The position numbers were made by a program, and so were the translations under genes. A DNA stretch of 64,000 nt. It comes from Ciona intestinalis (taxonomy: Eukaryota > Chordata > Ascidiacea > Phlebobranchia > Cionidae). The notes below the pieces were generated by a model. It was not told the origin of the DNA. It was given only the letters and a program-made list of their open reading frames with translations, and did not search any database. This document shows positions 50,539 to 64,000 of the stretch, one piece after another; positions within the stretch are counted from its first letter, which is position 1; every line of letters begins with the position of its first letter. The DNA lies in contig NC_020173.2 of NCBI RefSeq assembly GCF_000224145.3, positions 2,822,496-2,886,495 on the forward strand, read 5' to 3'.

Positions 50539-50620
50539 CTGACGTCTCTAAAGGTGACGTCAATTATCACCTGCGACGTAGACATTGGTGACGTCAACAG
50601 TAAAAACTATGACGTCATAG
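50539..50620. promoter_or_regulatory. Second cluster of TGACGTCA sites
   Basis: Perfect TGACGTCA octamers lie at 50555-50562, 50589-50596 and 50610-50617, with TGACGTCT at 50540 and a GCGACGTA between. Two of them share the context GGTGACGTCAA. Four CRE-like sites in 80 bp is well above chance. The block is about 1.1 kb upstream of NEK4. A regulatory role is inference. Confidence 0.35.
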
Positions 50621-51248
50621 GTCAATGTTGGTAATAATGACTGTATCAATGAGCTTATTGAAGCAATTTTTCCCAAATTCGAATATAAAAGCTGTTTTGC
50701 ATTTCTAACTGCCAAAATACGAACCAGTTTATGGTAATGTGCCAATAAAGGTACGCAAAATGTAAAATGTGAAACATAATTGCCCGTTTTAAACAATGCA
50801 GGATTGTATACGCGAGAAATATGAAATAATAGCTACCTAAAGCATATCTGTTTTAAGTGTTTTTTTGCGTGTGCTTTGTTCCAATGGATTTATAATAATT
50901 AGATCTGTGTGAAAGTTTCATACAGCTCCTTTCTCTTTACCTTTTCATAGAAACAACATTTATTTTTTAAATATTGCTGATAAACAGCTTATAAACCCAA
51001 TTGGTTTTAAGTATGAATCCAACAGCCGTAAGTGTACAAGCAATCCACGTTTAAGCGGCTCACCATCAGGTGTGTATCTATATGCTATAGGTGTATAGTC
51101 GCCACGCTTTTGACCAATCGTTGTGCATGTTTTATCTATAGGCGTGTTTTAACGACTGTCGTTTTGCCGCTATTTTATTTTTTTTTGTTCTTGTTCATTA
51201 TGTTTGATTTTAGCTCCAAAGGTAATGTAAAAGTTATTTTATCTATAT

Positions 51249-51437
51249 TTAGTGGGGTGGGAAAGATGGGAGAACTTTTCGTTTTATTTTATGGTCCCAT
51301 TTGGTAGTAAAAAATAAACAATCAAAAAATTATGAAATCGTATCCTCACGACTCACACCAATGTTAATTGTTTAAAACACGATCAGGATATTTGGATATT
51401 ATCTTCTATAAGTGTCCCATCTTACCCTAGAGTATTA
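51249..51437. mobile_element. MITE copy between NEK4 and FoxG
   Basis: Begins 'tagtggggtgggaaagatgg', ends 'gtcccatcttaccctagagt'. Both termini present, moderately diverged. Confidence 0.78.
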
Positions 51438-51874
51438 TACATATTTTTACCTATAGCATTTATACTGGATTATTTCTGGTTGTATGGTTGGTCTTAACAT
51501 GGCATCGATACATGAAATTCATTATTTTGATGAACGTTAAAGTCTTCCTTATTTTGCACCCACGATTATGCGATGTAGCTTTTATCAAGGAAAAAAGTTT
51601 GCCATTCCTAATATGGGTAAGCTATATTTAGATGTGGCGGCGCATGGAATAGGGATAATACTTGTAACGAACAGTTAATACCTGCTAAAGCCAAGCTTAT
51701 ATACTAGACGTTGGTATAATTAGTGTTTTCGAAAAACATCAATTAGCGCTTTCGACAAATAAAAATTGCAACATGACTCTGCTGATTTCTATAATAAAAG
51801 GTTACCAGAGCAAAACATATAAAGGAATATAAAAGTTAATATAAAATTTTCCTGGACAGTTTTACAACAACAGT

Positions 51875-52168
51875 TTATTTTAATACAGTGGGATATTCTG
51901 CATGTCCGTTTTTAATATATCTTTTATCCTTTACTTTCGCCATGTAGATCCATCCAAAAATTAAACCCTAAAAAAATAACATAATTTAATTAAAATTGAT
52001 GTGCTTATCTTTTTGATTATTTATTTTTTATTTTCCTTCATCATAGACACGCTTGCATTTTTACCGCAAACACATAGCAATTGTATCCAGCCTTTGTGAT
52101 CAAACGAAGACGATAAGTCTCGTATTTCCCATCAATGTCTGGAATCAGAAACTCATTAATCACAAGAC
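51875..52168 (-). CDS. 3' end of an unrecognised small membrane protein
   Basis: Two minus-strand exons fit together: 52065-52168 (acceptor after 'cttgctgtcag', donor gcg|gtaaaa) and 51875-51967 (acceptor 'ttttttag', stop 51875-51877), phase 0. The joined product reads LVINEFLIPDIDGKYETYRL, then LITKAGYNCYVFAGLIFG, WIYMAKVKDKRYIKNGH and AEYPTVLK-stop. The segment CYVFAGLIFGWIYM is a likely membrane helix followed by a short basic tail. An AATAAA overlaps the stop. No start codon or upstream exons were found; the frame at 52065-52224 is open further upstream, so the first acceptor may be different. I do not recognise the family. A pseudogene fragment is also possible. Confidence 0.42.
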
Positions 52169-52224
52169 CTGACAGCAAGTCGTCAGCCCTACCCCTATCT
52201 CTATTCGACGAACCATGACCGCGT

Positions 52225-54479
52225 CATCACTGCCTCTTGTTACGTCAACACCCGCTCTCGTTTGCTGCTGATGACGTTACAAATTGGACATAAATCCAAA
52301 TCGACATCGCAATTTTGCTTATAAAGTTAGATTTACATATATAAAATCGCATTAAAGCCACTAGAAACCATAAAACTTTAGTTAAAACTGATCCAGTCAC
52401 TCTAATTAATCAAACACTTTAGTTTTTGCGACTGGGGTCGTCAAAATATTTTACAGAAAAGGGAAAAGAGTGTCCACTCAAAATGTCACTTCTGCATGAC
52501 GTTTGTTCAACCTTTTCACCCCTCGGTTGTGGGGCAGTCTGTCAGCGAGTGAACGGTTCTTTCAAGGTCCGAAACTAAACGAAAATATTTTCTTTGTTAC
52601 TCTGATCACAAACAAATCACCCATACACTTAACACATTTGTTAATAGCTCTAAAAATAACCACAGCCATGTATAGGCAATTGCGAAAATTTTACAACGGA
52701 CCAGTTTGGCGTCTTATAAGCTATAACCACACTTTAGGTATTAATCTCTTTGATTTTGATGTAGTTCATCCACTGATAACTTAATATAAGAAATCCAGCA
52801 GCAACTTAAAAATGCGTAAAAATTTTGAACACCTTACGTTATTTTGGGACTGGTAAAGTAGCCTTGACATTATAATGTCTAATTATAAGCTAAACGTGCC
52901 TTCATAAATTTGTTTATACCAAAAACTCACACGACAATTTCGGCCCTCTTTTTGAAATAAAAAAATGCATAATTGTTATGATTTCTATTGATTTAATAAT
53001 AATTTGCAACGATTTGTGTACGATTTTTGAAAGAACAAACTGCCAAAAGATTAGTAAACTTTGTGAGAAGTTTTGTTTATTTATTTGTGTTTGTCCATAA
53101 ACTAGATTACAAGACACCAGTTATCGGTTAGCGATTGTTTACAGCAACAAATTCTTTTGTTGGTTTATTCCTATTTGTTTATAGTTACTGTCATAACAAA
53201 GGTAAACATTATGTAACTCGCCTAATGTTATAAACAGTCAAACCAGTTAGATATTTGCAATACAGGCATTTAGTATGGATTCTTCCGTATTTAATTTGTA
53301 AAACCAGCTCGTATATATTTTACTTTTGAGTAAATGTTTATATGATTTTGAGCTACCTAACCTTCATTATACACGCCGATCAAGCAAATGGTATTTTCCA
53401 ACGTTTGCACAGTGTTAAAAGATTGAAAGGACTAAGTTTGTGTAAACAAAGTCTACATTTTAATGCGTGTTTATACCGCGCGTTTCAGATGCACCTAACA
53501 AGAGGCCACCGTGTTGATACCAACAGGCACTGTATGTTATAGTATGTAATTTTACCTTGTTTTAAGTATATACGCATTCTTTACATTCTGCTGTGCTGGT
53601 GTAATCTATGGCTCCCAGGTTTGGACGTGAACCTCACGAATGTGGTCATTAATACGTATGTCTTTCTTTCACGCAAAACATACTGAACTATATCCCGCTG
53701 TCCATGTACGGTCCGTGTGAAATCGTGATTCGTTGTTGAACTTCAATCAAAATAATTGCCAAGTATACGCTCAGTTAAGGCAGCGTGCAATTGTCCGCTT
53801 ACCGGCTGTATTTTCCGCGAAATTAACGGAATGATAATTGGCTTTGCTATCTAATCCGCGCAAGATATTAATTAGTGGCAACTGATCTGTTGTGCCATGG
53901 TTTCCGTCTTAAACAACCCGCAGCTGCCCTGTGGCCACTTTGTTTGCACTTCGTTTGTCTTTTACGGTCTCGTTTCATTCCAATTGTAATCGATTGGGTT
54001 TTCACGCCTTTCATGCCCGAAGTAAACATTTGCTTATTTTGAAAAGTAAAATCGATCTTAAAACGTCTTCTTTGCCGTGTGGGGTCTTAAATACTGCTGA
54101 GTTTGAATAATACCCAAATTATTAGCCCTTTCATTGATAGTAGGCGGATATTCAACGAAAATCAATAAAGTAAATCTGTTGCACCCCCATTAATTGGCAT
54201 ATAGTACGTGTTGTTAGTTCTAATGTGATTTAACTTCAACCCCTATAATACCCAACCAAAGTTTGTACCTAATAAGTTGTTATTCATAGGTATAAAACTG
54301 TATCTTTATAAATCAAACTCGGAACAACGATATTGGTAATTTAAGTTTTTTTAGGTAAAAAACTGATCATAACAAAGTTTCAAATTCACAATTAGTGCAA
54401 CAAAACATATAAATGCGAAATTCGTTTCTTAGTTCTAATACTTTGGCTTGTACTTTCGAAATGTTTTTTTTGTGTTTAA
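52225..54479. other. Spacer between the small membrane-protein exons and FoxG
   Basis: About 2.25 kb, AT-rich, without a supported gene. Short open frames at 52503, 52914 (minus) and 53342 show no domain and lack splice-site support. Upstream exons of the 51875-52168 gene may lie here but I could not identify them. Confidence 0.45.
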
Positions 54480-54485
54480 TTTATT
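54480..54485 (-). terminator. Poly(A) signal AATAAA of FoxG
   Basis: On the minus strand an AATAAA lies 65 bases after the FoxG stop (54551-54553), followed by AT-rich sequence. Position is typical for a short ascidian 3' UTR. Confidence 0.6.
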
Positions 54486-54550
54486 ACACATATCGGCACA
54501 ACACAATTACAAATTGGTACAGTAAGTTAACACAATTACTTTGTTATACG

Positions 54551-58393
<3,843 letters not shown>

Positions 58394-59990
58394 ATTCTGT
58401 ATGCCGCGTTTCTCTCTCGCGCTACTCTTTCTGTCAATCCACGTCACAATTAAAAGCGTGGATTACAGCGTAAGGAGACGCCGGTATAATTACAAACGAA
58501 AATCTACTCAAAAACCTTTGAAGAAAAGAGAAATGCATTAAGACTTACAAGTTAGCACTTCCACCGTGAGCTGAGGGCGCCTGTAACTCGCTATATCACA
58601 ATAATCGGATAATTACCACCGTATTGACTAAAACAACACGACTCCTCTGGTAGGAAGACGTAATCATGGACATACTTAGACACACAAACACCTTGTTAAC
58701 AAGGATAACCCGGATACTAAATCGACAAAGAAAATACAACTAATGGACATAATGCGTTTGATTTGCAATTATTATTAGATCTAGGCTTTTAAAACTCGCG
58801 ACTTTATTGTGTTTAAGTGATTTAGAGTGTGAGATAATACGCCTAATGACTTTGCAGTATTTCAAGATTGTTTTTGTCACTCTACGACGGATTTTGGCAA
58901 TATTTAAATATACAATACTGTTATAACTAAGTATGAATACACTAAATACACCATGTGTGGTGGATAAGAATTACCCATGCTATAACTCAACATAGTGAGG
59001 ATAAGGTGTGTGAATACACCAGGTGTGTCTATAGGAGTACATTTTCCCATACCACATTCAATCTCATATTTTCAGATTTAAAAACAAAATAGCTTTCCGC
59101 AAAACAAGCTCTATGCCATATAAGGTTTTACACGACACCGTACAATGTTGGGCTTGTTAATACTAGTTAATACGTCATGATATAGAGCGGGGCTTTCCGT
59201 TGATATATGTTAACCACACTGACCAAGTAGCCAGCAGTAATAAGCCGGTTGCCTGGGTTTTTCATTTACGTTAGCTTGGTTAAATAATTGTGCCCTGTAA
59301 CTTTCACTTGACACCTTGGTTATTTGATCTTGCTTCACACGTGCTGTATGTTAAGATGGCGTGATAATCTGCTAACATAAGTTTGTCATGTTGCCACGAT
59401 TAAAATGTCAAAAAATTCCAATTTTTTAATGTTTTTCTGTTTTTCTTAATAGAAATTGATTTTTTTGTAATATTGAATACATTTTTTAATGGACTTTAAT
59501 TAATATAATTTGTACGCAAACTGCATGATTTAATATATCTGTATTAACTAGTTATAGCTTAAACTACGTTCATATAACTAATAATTTACCCTTTTTATTC
59601 ACCGACCTCACATCTACCTTTTTTTTAAATGGCAACACTGGAATAAAAGTTTAGTCTAAAGGCAACACTGCAAAAATTAGGTAGGTTTTGTGGTTACTTT
59701 GGTCCACAACTGATGAGAGCTTTGGTTACATCTACGATCAATGTTTTCTGATACTTATAATTCAAACTGTCAATCACAAGGTCTGTTTTACTCCAGACTC
59801 AATTATAAGATCAGATCTAAAATCACTGACAACGTACAGTGTTTCCGTAAAATTAATTAAAATGTGACTGTTTTTTTAATTGGAAATAGGTAGACCAATT
59901 TAACATAGTATTTTGGCAATAATATAAATCAAAAACATATTTGTTCCTATAGTTTGTTTTGAGAACTTTTAATTTTTTATCTGAACTGTG

Positions 59991-60127
59991 ATAAGGTGAA
60001 AACCATCAGCACACGATCTCCCATATTTTTTATTCGTGTTTTAAACAATTAACAACACTCTTTTACAGTCGTAAGAATACGGTTATATAATTCTGTAAAT
60101 ATTCTTTGTTTACCACCAAATAGAGCC
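59991..60127. mobile_element. Partial MITE copy upstream of FoxG
   Basis: Body landmarks 'ttttaaacaattaacaacac' and 'aatattctttgtttaccacc' are present; the termini are lost. Confidence 0.65.
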
Positions 60128-60331
60128 CAACGATATCTATACACACTGCAAGTTAGTTTAACGGCTGACATAGACAGAATTTCGTTTAATAGTTACTTTT
60201 TCTATGTGGTTTTGGTGTTTAATAATAAAGGCCCGGGCAGATATACCAACATACGTTTGATAAGTTTTAAGAACTCAATAGCCCAGAACATGTTTAAATG
60301 AAACATTACACAGATTTAAAAAGTTATATAT

Positions 60332-60528
60332 TAAAGCGGGGAAAGATGGGACATATTTTCATTCTATTTTCTCGTCCCACTTGGTAGTAAACAAAAAACA
60401 TTCAAAGAATCACAAAACCGCATCCTTACGACAATAGACCGTTGGAATGGTTCAAAACGCGATGAGAACATTTGGATATTATGTGCTAAAGGTGTCCCAT
60501 CTTCCCCCACCCTACTATATATTTTGAA
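60332..60528. mobile_element. MITE copy upstream of FoxG
   Basis: Begins 'agcggggaaagatgggacat', ends 'cccatcttcccccaccctac'. Full length. Confidence 0.8.
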
Positions 60529-61457
60529 AGCGAAAATCGTTATAACACTCTGCGGATAAAATGAGTGCACTTATATTATACAACATGTATTGGTTTATAT
60601 TTTATAACGTATCATCTACGCCCCAGTTACAATGTCTCTGGGTTTGTGGGAACATGTGTAACACTGTGAGTAATTAATCTTACAACCAAATCAAGCAGAC
60701 ACGAGTTACCTAAACCTGTTTACATAAAAACACTCGGCTCTTATCACTGCTCGCTGTGGCTTTGATGTGACAAACGGTCGGTTTACCGAAAAAGGATTTA
60801 ATTTTTAGCCCGAAACCAATTGAACTTGTGCTTTATATGATTTCTATTTTAACCCAGTGACGTCCCATTATCAGCCAGGTGTTAGGTGTGCTTATATATT
60901 AAATATGAACAAATAAAACTGAAAAATACAATATTTTCCGACTATTGTATTTTTGTTGTCAAATATCTGATAAAAAAAACATTTCAAAGTATTTTTTCCC
61001 AATTAAAGTCGTCGCTCATGTTTGGTTATGATGTCATAAATCTTATTCTTGAAGTGGTTTATCAAGTACCGGATCCTATATGACGTAAACAACAAGTTCT
61101 TTGTTCTTTGACATCCAATGTATTAATGTCACGCAATAAATACGGGTGGTCTGTTATTTACGTACGTTGCAACTTTATATTTCCGTTAAATTTAAGTTCT
61201 GTGGTAAAGATGGCCAATTCTCTTATCGCATTATAATGTTTTGTTGGAAAATGAAACTAAGATGTTTAGTTTTATTTTAAACCTAATTTTTAAATAAGTT
61301 TGTAATTTAATATGCCTTGTAAATTAATTTAAAAGAAAAGAATTTAACTGATAAATATCTCTAGGATCCCAGTCGTTTAAAATAAAATATACATATACAA
61401 TATAGAAGTGCTCTGTGAAAGGGGAAATAAGACAGTGTTATATACGAATTACTAACA

Positions 61458-61652
61458 TAGTAGGGTGGGGGAAGATGGGACACCTTTTCAATCAATTTCT
61501 CGTCCCATTTGGTAATAAACCAAAAACAGTCAAAGTATTATAAAACCGTATCTATGCGACTTCCATAGACCGTTGTTAACTGTTTAAAACACGATCAGGA
61601 TATTAAGATTTTAGGTGCTAAAAGTGTTCCATCCTTCCCCACTCTACTATAT
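61458..61652. mobile_element. Well-preserved MITE copy
   Basis: Begins 'tagtagggtgggggaagatg' and ends 'ttccatccttccccactcta'. This copy shows the inverted termini most clearly and can serve as reference for the family. Confidence 0.85.
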
Positions 61653-62237
61653 GAAGACGACGTACAAGTTGCTTTGAATTATAAAACAGCTCTTTATGGA
61701 AAGTTTGCATTTATAATCTTTACCCATATAAAACATTGCTAATGTATTAAGTTGGGCATGCGCAAAATTTTAAATTATCTTGTTTATTTCTATTAAACCG
61801 CTGAGACTCTATTTAATACCCTTACTGTTACGAAGTAATTACGCAATAATTAACATTATTAATTAATAGAACCTCGTTAAATCTTTGGAAAATATTATTC
61901 AAAGAGCTTTCCAACATAGCAACGGCTATTGTAGTACCTTTATATAGACGCACATCTATTCGGGATAATATATAAATATTGAAAGCTTGATAAATAAGTA
62001 ATTAACCTTGTATAAAGCATGCGTACAGCCGGATAAGGGGTATGTAATTAAGTTGTACTGCTATGACCCCTAATTTAAAACCACGAAAACCATATGCCAT
62101 TTATAAGCGCTGTCATAAACTGAACAGAACTATATTATCATATTCAAGGTTTATATTTTTGTTGACACTTTGTAAAACTATGGATCAAAACACTAATACA
62201 GTTTTGATCAAATGTAACTAAACCGATACATAGCAAC

Positions 62238-62421
62238 ATGGGATAAGAGAGCCTATATTTTTTTTACTTTAATTGTCCCATTCGGTAGCAATTAAAACGT
62301 ATAAGACTCACAAAATGATTTAACTGTATCATAACGCTCTAAAATATCATTTTTAATTATTAAAAAAATACAATTAGGAAAAATGGCCAAAGGTATCCAT
62401 CTTACCCCACAATACATATAA
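62238..62421. mobile_element. Old MITE copy
   Basis: Begins 'aacatgggataagagagcct' and ends 'ccatcttaccccacaataca'. Strongly diverged but the 'tgtcccattcggtag' landmark is recognisable. Confidence 0.6.
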
Positions 62422-64000
62422 CCACCAGTAAAAATAGTGCAACAGTTTTAGCTACATAAATTCCTGCCTAAAAACGAGGTACAAATCCTTCTAAGGCACA
62501 CGACATTCACTCTGTCGTTCTGGCTGGTTTCGTGTCTACAGAAAATAGCTCTCCCTCATAAAATCCAGAATTTATAAACGTCGGAAGTTTTTTTTTACAT
62601 TATAATAATTACATAATAATTATCGCCCCGAAAACGAAAAGATCCGAAGTCTCGTCTTGTCGTTTTGTTGCGTAAACAAATTTGTATTGATAAAATCGGA
62701 AGCCGGAATGTAGGTAATTATAGGAAAGGGTTTTAGTGTTGTCATGGCCTGGATAGAAGAGACTGTGTTATGCTTACAAAAATAATGGAGTTAAGCTCTC
62801 ATTATATGACATAACTTTGTTTCCTTATAATTACGGTAGCGAAGATCGGGAATTATGCAGTATTAGATTAGAAACAAAAAGATGGGATGTAGCGACTATA
62901 CAACACTGGTTAAGCGCGTTTAATAATAAAACATATACATTCATACACCTAATGCATACTGTCAAGTTATAACATGAATGTTTTCTTATACACAAATACG
63001 CATAGTGTATTCATGGATCTCGTGGTCACTATCGAGTTATAACACATGCGTATCGTTGTACCTTGCGAACAAATCGTTTATATACGCAACTAAACATATT
63101 TACCAAAACAGTCACAGCACTGGACCAACAACTATTTTACTGTTTTACATTGTCAGCACCATAAACTGTGTGTTTAATAAACCACAATAGTTGCAGCTAA
63201 TTTCTATATACAGACAGCGCTCCTAAAATGGAAAATTTTCCGTTTTTTAGGACAATTTTAAACAAGAGGACGATGTGAGCAAGAAAATTAAGTGCGGAGA
63301 GGTATGGGTGCTGTATGGTTAGGTTAGCATGTGATACAAAAGACTGATGGATTGATTCAATATTGAAAGCAGGCTGAAGGGTTTTGTTTTAGCTAAACGC
63401 AGACGTCAAGTTAGGAGACAGCGAGCTTGGACGTTGTAAGAATGATAAATGAAGCCTGGACGTGGCGGTGACCCAAAGTAAGGACGAGGCTTATTTAAAG
63501 ACTTATCTTGTGTGGACAGCGCTGATTGATGATTCACTTCAACTTTGAATGGTTTTGCAAAGTGTTTATAAAATTAGGGAAAGATATGGAATAAATGGAA
63601 TAAAACGAAAAATAAAAATACAAACATATAGCATCAAAATTCTAATTATACTTATTTAGAAGTGAATTCGGTAAACCTTGTTTGGAAATTACATCCATTT
63701 AGGTTGGCGTATAATCTTTAACAAAATTTGACATTTTGTAAAACTGCATAGTATAGCGCGACGCAGTGGTAAGAGTGGCGCAATGACATCGAGTTAGATA
63801 GAATATACTATAGCGACGAAATCCTACAGTCGTCAAATTAAAAACATTTCATTGACAAATTTCATGTTTTATATGTAATTAATTAAAACAGCGAATGGAA
63901 GGGATTTACCAGAAAACGGCAGTCATTAAAAACAGCCTGAAGGCTACTATAGCCAAAAGTACAACCCGTTTAATACTTCAGCCTATATAACATATACGCC

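Larger units (their letters stand above)
49445..51874. other. Spacer upstream of NEK4
   Basis: About 2.4 kb. It contains an interrupted palindrome at 50401-50441, a CRE-site cluster at 50539-50617, a fragment of the dispersed 'gactgtcgtt' repeat near 51150-51170 and a MITE at 51249-51437. No supported gene. It should carry the NEK4 promoter close to 49445. Confidence 0.5.
58394..64000. other. FoxG upstream region with repeats
   Basis: About 5.6 kb with no supported gene. It contains a hairpin-repeat fragment (58920-59040), MITE copies at 59991-60127 (partial), 60332-60528, 61458-61652 and 62238-62421, and another hairpin-repeat fragment (62960-63060). A possible 51-nt plus-strand exon is at 63251-63301. 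The interval presumably contains the FoxG promoter and enhancers; no specific site is claimed. Confidence 0.5.

Overview
The window is from a compact chordate genome and most probably from a Ciona-type ascidian. The genes are animal genes with many short exons, consensus GT/AG introns and AT-rich spacers. They match vertebrate proteins closely, and the same short repeats and MITEs recur throughout. Species assignment is inference; it rests on the small introns, the chordate gene set and the repeat families. One 50-base N run (39037-39086) shows this is an assembly.

Layout, left to right. (1) 1-1289, minus strand: 5' half of the spliceosomal cyclophilin PPIH, leaving the window on the left. 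(2) 1736-6927, plus strand: ten-exon ARMH1 (armadillo-like protein), head to head with PPIH. (3) 9202-11863, plus strand: three-exon secreted VWC-domain protein of the brorin type (VWC2/VWC2L). (4) 14014-22218, minus strand: fifteen-exon POMGNT1, the Golgi O-mannosyl GlcNAc-transferase. (5) 23569-27369, minus strand: a four-exon single-pass membrane protein with two thrombospondin type 1 modules that I cannot name. (6) 29924-38126, minus strand: seventeen-exon PIK3C3/VPS34. (7) 38139-40376, minus strand: a tiny two-exon CEBPZOS-like mitochondrial gene whose stop codon lies only 12 bp before the PIK3C3 start codon. (8) 41954-49444, minus strand: NEK4 kinase. (9) 51875-52168, minus strand: 3' end of an unrecognised small membrane protein. 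(10) 54551-58393, minus strand: five-exon forkhead gene FoxG. The right 5.6 kb (58394-64000) is FoxG upstream DNA with repeats and at most a hint of an exon.

The genes are mostly unrelated housekeeping and developmental functions. The exception is CEBPZOS-PIK3C3, which has the geometry of an ascidian operon: same strand, almost no spacer, and possible trans-splice acceptors just upstream of each start codon. I consider this the most interesting gene-level observation.

Mobile DNA: one hAT-type DNA transposon is inserted inside another, both with intact 8-bp target duplications, and the pair sits in the single intron of the CEBPZOS-like gene. About 17 copies of one ~190-bp MITE are scattered through introns and spacers. 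Other repeats are a tRNA-B-box-like tandem array, several minisatellites, a ~65-bp hairpin-bearing repeat, a ~125-bp tandem unit and a foldback repeat. I saw no retroviral, LTR or Polinton element, no convincing tRNA or rRNA gene and no CRISPR.
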